NCBI RefSeq assembly: GCF_025128055.1
Contig: NZ_JAHLYS010000016.1
Coordinates: 1-64,000 of the forward strand
From: Synechococcus sp. CS-1329
GTDB lineage: Bacteria; Cyanobacteriota; Cyanobacteriia; PCC-6307; Cyanobiaceae
DNA length: 64,000 nt
Direction of reading: 5' to 3'
The translations under genes and the position numbers were made by a program. Shown here in pieces: positions 27,172-34,899 of the stretch (position 1 is the first letter of the stretch; every line of letters begins with the position of its first letter). The notes under the pieces were generated by a model that did no database searches, was not told where the DNA came from, and was given only the letters and a program-made list of their open reading frames with translations.

Positions 27172-28376
27172 TTGCGGCGTTGCCCTGCCGTCGCTTCGGG
27201 CGCACGGAATTGCCCATGCCGGTGCTGTCCCTGGGGGGCATGCGCTACCAGCAGAGCTGGAGCGACCTGCCGGCCGCTGAGATCACGGCCCAGAGCCAGG
27301 CCAATCTGCTCGCCACCCTGGAGAAGGCGGTGGCGGCTGGGTTTCATCACATTGAAACCGCCCGCCACTACGGAACCTCCGAGCGGCAACTGGGAGACCT
27401 GCTGCGGCAGGTGCCCGATCCCCGCCGCATCCTCCAGACCAAGGTGCCGCCCCACGACGATCCCGTCCAGTTCGAGGCGGAGCTGGAGCTGAGCTTCGAG
27501 CGGTTGCGCATCGAGCGGCTCGATCTGCTCGGCATCCATGGCCTCAACCTGCCGGAGCATCTTGAGCAGACCCTGCGGCCGGGAGGCTGCCTCGATGTGG
27601 TGCGGCGCTGGCAGCAGCAGGGGCGCATCGGCCATGTGGGCTTCTCCACCCACGCGCCCCTGCCCCTGATTCTCGAAGCGATCGCCAGCGATGCCTTCGA
27701 TTACATCAATCTGCACTGGTACTACATCCGCCAGGACAATCGCCCGGCCCTGGAGGCTGCCCTCCGCCACGACATGGGCGTGTTCGTGATCAGCCCCACC
27801 GACAAGGGCGGCCACCTGCACAGTCCATCCGAGCGGATCAGCGAGCTGTGTGCGCCGCTGCACCCGATCGAATTCAACGACCTGTTCTGCCTGCATGAGG
27901 CGACGATCCACACCATCAGCGTCGGCGCTGCCGGCCCGGCTGATCTCGACCTGCACCTGCAGGCGGTGACCCGGCTGCCCGAGGCCGAGCGCTGGTTGCT
28001 CCCTGTGCAGGAGCGGCTGGAGCACGCCAGGCAGGAGGCCCTCGGCGCCCCCTGGCTGGAGAGCTGGAGTGAGGGTCTTCCCCCCTGGGAGGCCACCCCT
28101 GGAGGCCTGAATCTGCCGGTGCTGCTCTGGCTGCACAATCTGCTGGAGGCCTGGGATCTGGAGGCGTACGCCCGCGCCCGCTACGGGCTGCTGGGCCAGG
28201 GGAGCCATTGGTTTCCCGGCGCTAACGCCGAGGCCCTCGACCGGGAGGTGAGCGAAGCCGAATTGATGGCGGTACTGGGGGGCAGCCCCTGGGCCCAGCG
28301 GATTCCAGCGCTGCTGCGCGGCCTGCGGGAGCGGCTCGGGGGCAGCAGTGTGCGGCGGTTGATGGCCGATGCGTGA
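27168..28376 (+). CDS. aldo/keto reductase
   Basis: A 402-residue TIM-barrel NADPH-dependent oxidoreductase. The opening RRFGRTELPMPVLSLGG is the usual barrel start, so translation must begin before the ATG at 27216; TTG at 27168 (or 27180) was chosen. Catalytic residues appear as HIETARHYGTSE (Glu near 62 where most relatives have Asp; Tyr in HYG), Lys in ILQTKVPP (near 92) and His in LGIHGLNL (near 122). Relatives with IETAR..YG often have a C-terminal 4Fe-4S domain; this protein has no such cysteines, but a ferredoxin gene overlaps its start. Confidence 0.82.
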   Translation: MIAALPCRRFGRTELPMPVLSLGGMRYQQSWSDLPAAEITAQSQANLLATLEKAVAAGFHHIETARHYGTSERQLGDLLRQVPDPRRILQTKVPPHDDPVQFEAELELSFERLRIERLDLLGIHGLNLPEHLEQTLRPGGCLDVVRRWQQQGRIGHVGFSTHAPLPLILEAIASDAFDYINLHWYYIRQDNRPALEAALRHDMGVFVISPTDKGGHLHSPSERISELCAPLHPIEFNDLFCLHEATIHTISVGAAGPADLDLHLQAVTRLPEAERWLLPVQERLEHARQEALGAPWLESWSEGLPPWEATPGGLNLPVLLWLHNLLEAWDLEAYARARYGLLGQGSHWFPGANAEALDREVSEAELMAVLGGSPWAQRIPALLRGLRERLGGSSVRRLMADA

Positions 28377-29156
28377 TCAGGCCAGCGGCTGCTTGGCCGG
28401 TAGACCCACGGCCCTCGGATAGCTGGCGGGGCAAGGGGAGCTGGGCCTGAGCACCACCGCATGGCGCACGCCCCGCCCGCCCGGTAGGTCGATCCGCTCC
28501 ACCCGCTCCACCTCGGCGTGCAGGCTGGTGGCGGCCTGCTCCAGGCAGGCCAGATCCTCGGGGCTCCACTGGCCGCGGTAGAGCAGGGCCCGGCCACTGG
28601 CGCTGAGCAGGGGCACCAGGTACTCCGCCACCACGGGGGCGGAAGCCACCGCCCGCGCCATGGCCCAGTCCTGGCGGCCGCGGCAACTGGCGGCGTGGCC
28701 GGTGGCCTCCGCCCGCTCCCAGCGCACCTGAACCCGCTGGCCCAGGCCCAGACTCTCAGCCATGGCTTTCACAGCCTCCGCCTTGCGCCCGACGGAATCC
28801 ACCAGGGTGAGCCGGGCGTGTGGCAGGGCGATCGCCAGGGCCAGGCCGGGGAAGCCCCCACCGGTGCCCACATCGAGGCAGCGCAGGGGATGGGCGGGGG
28901 GAGTGGGGGCGTTGAGCAGCTGACGCCAGGGCCAGAGGCTGTCGTACACCTGGGCGATCCAGTAATCGTCGCCATCCACCAGGCGGGTGAGGTTGAGGCG
29001 GGCATTCCACTGGCGCAGCTGCTGCTGCAGGGCCATCAACAGGTGCAACTGCTCCGGGGTGGGCTCCCAGGCCAGGCTGTCCCAGAGGCCAGAGGGAACC
29101 GGATCGGCGGGGACCGTGATCACTGCAGCACTGATGGGGGAGCTCTCTAGGATCAC
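28377..29156 (-). CDS. rsmG: 16S rRNA (guanine527-N7)-methyltransferase RsmG
   Basis: RsmG (GidB) adds the m7G527 mark to 16S rRNA using S-adenosylmethionine. The 259-residue protein shows NLTRLVDGDDYWIAQVYDSL (about 58-77) and the SAM site LDVGTGGGFPGLALAIALP (about 95-113), then VDSVGRKAEAV. It abuts the convergent aldo/keto reductase and is divergent from the J-domain gene. Confidence 0.95.
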   Translation of the reverse strand: MILESSPISAAVITVPADPVPSGLWDSLAWEPTPEQLHLLMALQQQLRQWNARLNLTRLVDGDDYWIAQVYDSLWPWRQLLNAPTPPAHPLRCLDVGTGGGFPGLALAIALPHARLTLVDSVGRKAEAVKAMAESLGLGQRVQVRWERAEATGHAASCRGRQDWAMARAVASAPVVAEYLVPLLSASGRALLYRGQWSPEDLACLEQAATSLHAEVERVERIDLPGGRGVRHAVVLRPSSPCPASYPRAVGLPAKQPLA

Positions 29157-29173
29157 CCAACCATGGCGCGTGG

Positions 29174-29782
29174 TTGGTGGCAGGCGGCGAGCACCCGGTC
29201 ACGGGCCCATCTCTCTATGCCCTGCTCGGTCTGTCGAGCACGGCCACACCCCAGGATCTGCGGCAGGCCTTCCGCTCCCTGAGCAAGCTCTATCACCCCG
29301 ATACCACCACCCTGCCGCTGGCCGAGGCCGAGGACCAGTTCCGGCGCCTGCAGGAGGCCTATCTGGTGCTGGGGGACCCCCAGCGTCGTTCCGCCTACGA
29401 CAGCCAGCTGCGTCTGGCCCTGCTGCAGCGGGTCGAGGCCCTCAGCCCACCAGCCGCCAAAGCTCCTGGTCCCGTGAAGCCCGGACCGGCGGCGGAGCGC
29501 CGTCCCCTCTCGGTGCGCCGGGCCTTCTCGGGGGGCGAATGGTTCGCCCTGCTGCTGCTGGCGATGGCTTTGCTCTTCAGCCTGGTGCTGGGGCTGGGTC
29601 TGGCCTGGTGGCGGGGGGTGGAACTGGTCACCCAGCCACCGTTTGCTGATCCGATCGAGCGGCCCGCCGAGCGGCACACTGAAGGCTCCATCGCAAACCT
29701 GCCCGGGGATGAGCTCCTTACCGCCCCTACAGACGCCCCTCTACAACCACCCTCTGCCGGCGCTGGAGCAGTGGCTGAGTGA
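29174..29782 (+). CDS. J-domain membrane-anchored protein
   Basis: A 202-residue protein with an N-terminal J domain (about 13-80) including the HPD tripeptide (LYHPDTTTL) that stimulates DnaK-type chaperones, and YLVLGDPQRRSAYDSQLR. A single membrane helix follows (about 118-141, ALLLLAMALLFSLVLGLGLA), then a polar tail. It is probably a membrane-recruited Hsp40. Start is TTG at 29174 or GTG at 29177. Its last 74 bases overlap the DUF3143 gene in another frame. Confidence 0.82.
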   Translation: MVAGGEHPVTGPSLYALLGLSSTATPQDLRQAFRSLSKLYHPDTTTLPLAEAEDQFRRLQEAYLVLGDPQRRSAYDSQLRLALLQRVEALSPPAAKAPGPVKPGPAAERRPLSVRRAFSGGEWFALLLLAMALLFSLVLGLGLAWWRGVELVTQPPFADPIERPAERHTEGSIANLPGDELLTAPTDAPLQPPSAGAGAVAE

Positions 29783-29975
29783 TCTGGGCGCCTGCCGGGA
29801 CCGCGCTGAGCCCGCCATCTGGGACCTCATGCAGCCCTCATGGAGTGCCCGCATCGAGCTGGAGGTGGAGGAACTCAAGGTGAGCTGGGAGCAGGACGGC
29901 AGCGTCACGGTGCGCCTGTTTCCCTACGGCCTCAGCCGAGCTGATGTGGAATCAGCGATCCTGGCGGGACCCTGA
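29709..29975 (+). CDS. DUF3143 protein
   Basis: An 88-residue protein of the cyanobacterial family DUF3143, function unknown. It opens LPPLQTPLYNHPLPALEQWL and contains WSARIELEVEELKVSWEQDG. The ATG at 29709 lies inside the J-domain gene, so the two overlap by 74 bases; the family match begins within the overlap and supports this start. Confidence 0.85.
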   Translation: MSSLPPLQTPLYNHPLPALEQWLSDLGACRDRAEPAIWDLMQPSWSARIELEVEELKVSWEQDGSVTVRLFPYGLSRADVESAILAGP

Positions 29976-30014
29976 GGCCCACTTCCAGCGGAGCGCTCTG
30001 CCGGGCTGCGGGTC

Positions 30015-31283
30015 TCAGCTGAGCTGATCGAGGCCTGAGCGGATCACGGCATAGCAGTGCTCCAGCTGCTGCTCGCTGAGACAGAGCGGCGGCAGAAGGT
30101 ACACCACATGGCCCAGGGGCCTCAGGAACACTCCGGCCTCGAGGGCGTGCCGCTGCAGCTGGCGGCCGGCGGGATGGAGATAGCCGGGCTGCTCCACCGC
30201 CAGATCGAAGGCGGCGATGGTGCCGCACAGCCGAGGCCGCTGCACCAGGGGGTGGGCCGACAGGGCCTGCAGATGGGGCTGATGGCGGGCCTCGAAGCCC
30301 TCGTGGAGGGCGGGCTGCTGCTGGAGCAGATCCAGACTGGCGTTGGCGGCGGCGCAGCCGAGCGGATTGGCCGTGAAGCTGTGGCCGTGGTACAGGGTGT
30401 GACTGGGGTCGTCGCTGATGAAGCCCTGGTAGATCCGTTCGCTCGCCAGGGTGACGCCCATCGGCAGAAAGCCGCCGGTGAGGCCCTTGGAGAGGGCGAC
30501 GAGATCAGGGCTGATGCCGGCCCGGCCGCAGGCGAAGAGGGCGCCGGTGCGGCCGAAACCCGTCATCACTTCATCGGCGATCAGCAGGGCGCCGGCCCGC
30601 CGCACCCGTTGCTCCAGTTGGCGCAGGAAACCCTCGCGCACCATGGCCATGCCGCTGGCACCCTGCACCAGCGGCTCAAGGATCACCGCGGCGGTGGGCA
30701 CCTCCAGCAGTCGCTCCAGCGCCGAGAGGGCTTCGGCTTCCTTGCGCTCCACCTCCGGATCGTCCCACCAGGTGGCGGGCCACGGGGCGCGGGTCACCGG
30801 CGAGAGCAGGGGCTCGAACGGGGCGGAGAAAAGGGAGCGCTCCCCCAGGGCCATGGCCCCGAAGGTGTCGCCGTGATAAGCCCCCTCGAAGGCGATCAGC
30901 TGCCGCCGCTGTGAGCCCTGGTTGCGCCACCACTGCCAGGCCATCTTCAGGGCCACCTCCACGGCGGTGGAGCCGTCGTCGGAGAAGAACAGTCGCTGCA
31001 GCCCCGAGGCGGCGCTCAGCCGCTCGGCCAGCCGCTCGGCGGGGGGATGGCGGAAGTTGGCGAAGATCACCTGCTCCAGCTGTAGGGCCTGCTCCGCCAC
31101 CGCCGCGGCGATGCTGGGCTCGCCATGGCCGTGCAGGGTCACCCACCAGCTGCTGATGGCATCGATCAGCTCACGGCCGTCGTCGAGTTCGAGCAGAGCA
31201 CCGCGGCCGGCCACCGCCCGCAGGGGCGGATCGGCCCGGGCCACCTGGGTGGTGGGGTGCCAGAGATGGGGATGCCAGCTCAA
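30015..31283 (-). CDS. bioA: adenosylmethionine-8-amino-7-oxononanoate aminotransferase
   Basis: BioA moves an amino group from S-adenosylmethionine to KAPA to make DAPA in biotin synthesis. It is a fold-type I PLP enzyme: IADEVMTGFGRTG and the PLP lysine in LSKGLTGGFLPMG (Lys266 with this start). The TTG at 31283 gives 422 residues, near the family norm, and begins just before SWHPHLWHPTTQ. An ATG at 31415 would add 44 Ala/Pro-rich residues overlapping the small gene upstream and was rejected. Last gene of the bio operon. Confidence 0.93.
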   Translation of the reverse strand: MSWHPHLWHPTTQVARADPPLRAVAGRGALLELDDGRELIDAISSWWVTLHGHGEPSIAAAVAEQALQLEQVIFANFRHPPAERLAERLSAASGLQRLFFSDDGSTAVEVALKMAWQWWRNQGSQRRQLIAFEGAYHGDTFGAMALGERSLFSAPFEPLLSPVTRAPWPATWWDDPEVERKEAEALSALERLLEVPTAAVILEPLVQGASGMAMVREGFLRQLEQRVRRAGALLIADEVMTGFGRTGALFACGRAGISPDLVALSKGLTGGFLPMGVTLASERIYQGFISDDPSHTLYHGHSFTANPLGCAAANASLDLLQQQPALHEGFEARHQPHLQALSAHPLVQRPRLCGTIAAFDLAVEQPGYLHPAGRQLQRHALEAGVFLRPLGHVVYLLPPLCLSEQQLEHCYAVIRSGLDQLS

Positions 31284-31332
31284 GGGTTCGGCGGGGGTTG
31301 CATCAGCTGGATCTGCATTGGCTGGGGCTGCA

Positions 31333-31488
31333 TCAGCGGCACCGCTTCTCCAGGCGGGCTGCTTCGGAGGCCCAGGGTCCGCAGTTGAACCAGCGCACCA
31401 TCCCCACTTCCACATCGGTGAAGAGCACCAGGATGCCGCTGCAGAGCAGGGCCACTGACGCGCTCACAAACAGATTTCCACGTGTCAT
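31333..31488 (-). CDS. 51-residue membrane protein in the biotin operon
   Basis: The ATG at 31488 overlaps the bioD stop by 4 bases (ATGA), and the frame runs 51 codons to a TGA 49 bases before the proposed bioA start. The product has one hydrophobic helix (LFVSASVALLCSGILVLF, about 6-23), then TDVEVGMVRWFNCGPW and a charged end, with cysteines at 16, 36 and 50. I know no family for it. Overlap with bioD and membrane-protein composition make it a likely gene. Confidence 0.65.
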   Translation of the reverse strand: MTRGNLFVSASVALLCSGILVLFTDVEVGMVRWFNCGPWASEAARLEKRCR

Positions 31489-32123
31489 CGGGCCAGATTA
31501 CGGGCCAGGCCACTGGCCTGCCATTGCTCGGCGAGGGCCTGGCGATCCAGCTGTGTCAGGGGGGGCAGGCAGGCCAGCACCGGTGCCCCGGTCATGGCCT
31601 CCAGGGTGCGGGGGTTGTCGGGGTGGGGGGGGCCGTTGAGCACCAGGCCCAACAGAGGGATGCCTCTGCTGCGCAGGGCTTCCACCGACAGCAGCGTGTG
31701 GTTGAGGGTGCCGAGGCCGCTGCGGGCCACCAGCACGACCGGCAGGCCCCAGCGGCCGACCTGATCGATCTGGAGGCTGTCGAGGCGCAGGGGCACCAGC
31801 AGGCCGCCGGCGGTTTCCACCACCAGCGGACCCCTCACCAGGGGCAGTGCCAGGCGCTCCAGCTCGATCGGCCGCTGCTCCAGCTCCGCGGCCCAGTGGG
31901 GTGAGACCGGATGGCTGTAGCGGTAGGCCTCCGGCAGCAGCCGCCCTGCGGCCTCGCTGGGGGTGAGACCCAGCAGGGCCGCCACGCGGGCCGTGTCGCC
32001 CCCCTCCTCCAGGCCGCACTGCACCGGCTTCCAGTACTGCGCTCCAAGGCCCTGCACCAGCAGGGCGCTCACCACGGTCTTGCCCACATCGGTGTCGGTG
32101 CCGCAGACCACCAGCCGTGTCAT
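31485..32123 (-). CDS. bioD: dethiobiotin synthetase
   Basis: BioD closes the ureido ring of biotin from DAPA, CO2 and ATP. The 212-residue protein has the P-loop variant GTDTDVGKT (residues 8-16) and conserved VETAGGLLVPL. It starts 4 bases after bioC and its stop overlaps the small membrane-protein gene by 4 bases. Confidence 0.96.
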   Translation of the reverse strand: MTRLVVCGTDTDVGKTVVSALLVQGLGAQYWKPVQCGLEEGGDTARVAALLGLTPSEAAGRLLPEAYRYSHPVSPHWAAELEQRPIELERLALPLVRGPLVVETAGGLLVPLRLDSLQIDQVGRWGLPVVLVARSGLGTLNHTLLSVEALRSRGIPLLGLVLNGPPHPDNPRTLEAMTGAPVLACLPPLTQLDRQALAEQWQASGLARNLAR

Positions 32124-32127
32124 CGCT

Positions 32128-32946
32128 TCAGCTCCGTTGAGGTTGATGGCCGAGCAGCAGCAGCACGTCCCAGCTCAGGCGCCTGTGACCGTCGGAGTCG
32201 TGGGGCCAGTGGGCCTCCAGCCGCCGCCAGGCTCCCACCCCGAGGGGTGCTGCAGCGGTGCTGCCCGCACCGATGGCGCCCATGGGCCGCAGCAGGGCCC
32301 GGCCGCTGTGGCCGCGCTGGCTGAAGCGCAGGGTCGTGGCCAGGTGCAGCTCCAGGCGCTGGGCGGCCACTGCCTGCAGGCGGTCTCCCTCGGGCAGGGA
32401 CAGGGCGGTGCAGGGCACGCCGGCGGCAGCGGCCGCCTGGCGCCACTGGGGGAAGCTGCCGGCGGTGGGCACGGCCAGTCCCAGCCAGCCCCCCGGCGCC
32501 AGGGCGGCGCACCACTGATCCAGACTGGCGCAGGGATCCTCCAGCCAGTGCAGCGCGAAGCTCGACACCAGCAACGCCGCACTGTCCAGGCCGTCGGGCA
32601 GGCCGTCGTTCAGGTCCCAGAGCAGTTGGGGAGCAGCAGCAGGGGTGGCCGCAGCCGATGCCTCGGTCCGTCGGCGGGCTCCCTCCTCCAGCAGGGCCGC
32701 GCAGGCATCGAGGCGCAGCAGCTCCAGGCCGGGCTGCTGCTGCTCCAGGGCGTTGCTGAGCAGACCGGAACCTGCCCCCAGATCCGCCATCGGGCCGGTA
32801 GGGAGGGGCAGGTTCCGGCAGTGGTGGGCCAGCCGCCAGGCCACCGTCCGCTGCAGGCTGGCGGCGGCGTTGTAGTGACGGGCCCGACGGCTGAAGGCCT
32901 GCCGCACCCGATCCGCCAAGGGGGGGGCTGAGCGCAGCAGCACCAT
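32128..32946 (-). CDS. bioC: malonyl-ACP O-methyltransferase BioC
   Basis: BioC methylates malonyl-ACP so that fatty-acid enzymes can build the pimeloyl chain of biotin. The 272-residue protein has a class I SAM site MADLGAGSGLLSNAL (about 53-67), RLDACAALLEEG and SSFALHWLEDP. The ATG at 32946 shares one base with the stop of the upstream esterase gene. Assignment rests on fold plus operon position. Confidence 0.9.
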   Translation of the reverse strand: MVLLRSAPPLADRVRQAFSRRARHYNAAASLQRTVAWRLAHHCRNLPLPTGPMADLGAGSGLLSNALEQQQPGLELLRLDACAALLEEGARRRTEASAAATPAAAPQLLWDLNDGLPDGLDSAALLVSSFALHWLEDPCASLDQWCAALAPGGWLGLAVPTAGSFPQWRQAAAAAGVPCTALSLPEGDRLQAVAAQRLELHLATTLRFSQRGHSGRALLRPMGAIGAGSTAAAPLGVGAWRRLEAHWPHDSDGHRRLSWDVLLLLGHQPQRS

Positions 32947-33644
32947 CAGCGTCTGGCCTCCAGCCAGTCCAGTACCGGCTCCAGCAGATCGCAATCCAGC
33001 AGGCTGTGGCCAGTGCCGACCATGGTCCAGAGCTCGGCGGCCGGCAGGGCCAGGGCCAGGGCCGATCGGCTCTCGGGGGCCACGATGCGATCGGCTCCGG
33101 CCTCCACGATCAGGCTGCGGGCGCCGCTGGGGTAGACGGTGGGTACGGCGCTGCACTGCTCCAGCAGCAGCAGATCCTGACGCAACCGCTCAACCCCTTC
33201 GGCCGGCATGGAGGCCGAAGAGGGCCCTGCCGGCAGCCGCTCCACCGCGGCGGGAGCGGCGGCTTCGCGCAGGAAGTCGTTGAGCATGGCGGTGGTGTCG
33301 CCGGCCTCCAGGCGCTGGCCCATGCCGCGCAGGGCCTGCCGCCAGCGCCGGCCGCCGGGCCCCGTGGGCACGAAGCGCCCGAAGCTGGCCAGCAGCACCA
33401 CCGCCTCGGCCTGCGCCAGCACCGCCTCTGGCAGCAGGTGCAGCCCGAGCGAATGCACGATCACGACCCTGGGGCCGTTGTGCTGCGGCCACTGGGGGCG
33501 GCTAGGGGCCAGCTGGCCGTAGCCGCGCTCGCCGCTTTGCCAGCTCCAGCCGCGGCGGCCCGCCGCCTCCTGCCAGGGGTCCCAGGCTCGACTGTCGCCG
33601 GCCCAGCCGTGCATGGCGATCAGTTGCAGCGATGTGTGCTTCAT
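32946..33644 (-). CDS. bioK: pimeloyl-ACP methyl ester esterase, BioK type
   Basis: A 232-residue alpha/beta hydrolase expected to remove the methyl ester put on by BioC. A likely triad is Ser65 (VHSLG, with V where GxSxG has G), Asp185 (AGADRIV) and His213 (GTGHSLLD). Marine picocyanobacteria use the BioK esterase in place of BioH, and position between bioF and bioC supports that. Start overlaps the bioF stop by 4 bases. Confidence 0.8.
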   Translation of the reverse strand: MKHTSLQLIAMHGWAGDSRAWDPWQEAAGRRGWSWQSGERGYGQLAPSRPQWPQHNGPRVVIVHSLGLHLLPEAVLAQAEAVVLLASFGRFVPTGPGGRRWRQALRGMGQRLEAGDTTAMLNDFLREAAAPAAVERLPAGPSSASMPAEGVERLRQDLLLLEQCSAVPTVYPSGARSLIVEAGADRIVAPESRSALALALPAAELWTMVGTGHSLLDCDLLEPVLDWLEARR

Positions 33645-34888
33645 GGGATGGGGGCGTGGGGCCAGGCAGCCAGGGCCTGGAGCAGGCGCTCAAGGCTGCC
33701 GTGGGGCAGGTCACGGCGCAGCACCAGCCGCAGGCGGGCCGTGCCCGGCGGCACCGTGGGCGGACGGATCGCCACCGCCAGCAGGCCGGCCTGCTCCAGG
33801 TGGCGCTGCAGGTTGAGGGCGAGAGCGTCCTCACCCACGTGCAGCGGCAGGACCGGACCCTCGCCAGGGGGCCGCCGCCAGCCGGCGGCGACGAGGCCCT
33901 CCCGCCAGCGCCGGGCCCGCAGCAGCAGGGTGGCAGCCTGCCCGGGATCGGCCTGGAGCAGTTCCAGGGCCGCTGCGGCCGCGGCCGCCAGCGGCGGGGC
34001 CAGCGCGGTGGTGTAGCGAAAGGCCCCGGAGCTCTGCAGCAGCCACTCGCCCACGGGACCATCGGCGGCGAGGAAGGCCCCACCGGCGCCGAAGGCCTTG
34101 CCGAAGGTGCCGCTCACCAGGCTCACCCCCGCCACACCCCAGGCCAGGCCGCGGCCGCCGTGGCCGAGCAGGCCGAGGGCATGGGCTTCATCCAGCAGCA
34201 GCAGGGCGCCGAACTCCTGGCAGGCGGAGGCGATGCCGGCCAGATCGGGACTGGTGCCTTCCATGCTGAACAGGCTCTCGCTCACCACCAGCCGCCGCCG
34301 CTGCGGCTCGTTCCGGGCCCTGCTCTCCAGCAGACGACGCAGGTCAGTGAGGTCGTTGTGGCGAAAGCGCCGCAGGCGGGCGCCGCTGGCTTGGACCCCC
34401 ACCAGCAGGGAGTGGTGAATCAGCCGGTCAGCGATCACCTCGCTGTGGCGATCGGCCAGGGCCAGCACCCCGGCCAGGTTGGCCTGGAAGCCGCTGGGGA
34501 AGAGCAGCACCCGCTCGCGCCCCAGCCACTGGGCCAGGCCCGCCTCAAGGCTGATGTGGCTGGGGCGCGTGCCGCTCACCAGCCGTGATCCGCCCGAACC
34601 CACCCCCTCGCTCTGGATCGCAGCCCTGGCCGCCGCCTTCAGGGCGGGGTGGGCGCTGAGGCCGAGGTAGTCGTTGCTGGCCAGATCCAGCAGGGTCCCC
34701 TGGGGCCGGCCGGCCTCGCCTGTGAGCAGGGTGGCGCCTGGGCCGGGGAGGAACGGGCGCAGCTGCCGGCGCCGCTGCTCGCCCACCAGGGCGAGGGCCT
34801 GCTGAATGGACTCGAGCGGATCAGGGGCCACGCGGAAGACACCGCCAAGCAGTTGCACTCCGCCCACTCTGCTTGCTGGGCAGCCCAT
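33641..34888 (-). CDS. bioF: 8-amino-7-oxononanoate synthase
   Basis: BioF joins pimeloyl thioester and alanine to form KAPA, the first ring-carbon step of biotin synthesis. The 415-residue PLP enzyme shows DLASNDYLGLSAHP, GSGGSRLVSGT, DEAHALGLLG and the PLP lysine in SGTFGKAFGAGGAF (Lys264). ATG at 34888 was preferred to 34927, which would overlap the divergent helicase gene. First gene of the operon. Confidence 0.95.
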   Translation of the reverse strand: MGCPASRVGGVQLLGGVFRVAPDPLESIQQALALVGEQRRRQLRPFLPGPGATLLTGEAGRPQGTLLDLASNDYLGLSAHPALKAAARAAIQSEGVGSGGSRLVSGTRPSHISLEAGLAQWLGRERVLLFPSGFQANLAGVLALADRHSEVIADRLIHHSLLVGVQASGARLRRFRHNDLTDLRRLLESRARNEPQRRRLVVSESLFSMEGTSPDLAGIASACQEFGALLLLDEAHALGLLGHGGRGLAWGVAGVSLVSGTFGKAFGAGGAFLAADGPVGEWLLQSSGAFRYTTALAPPLAAAAAAALELLQADPGQAATLLLRARRWREGLVAAGWRRPPGEGPVLPLHVGEDALALNLQRHLEQAGLLAVAIRPPTVPPGTARLRLVLRRDLPHGSLERLLQALAAWPHAPIP

Positions 34889-34899
34889 AGGATTGACCC

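Noticed and set aside
31284-31415. ATG start of bioA at 31415
   Set aside because: It would add an Ala/Pro-rich leader that overlaps the 51-residue gene by 83 bases and is unlike BioA N-termini.
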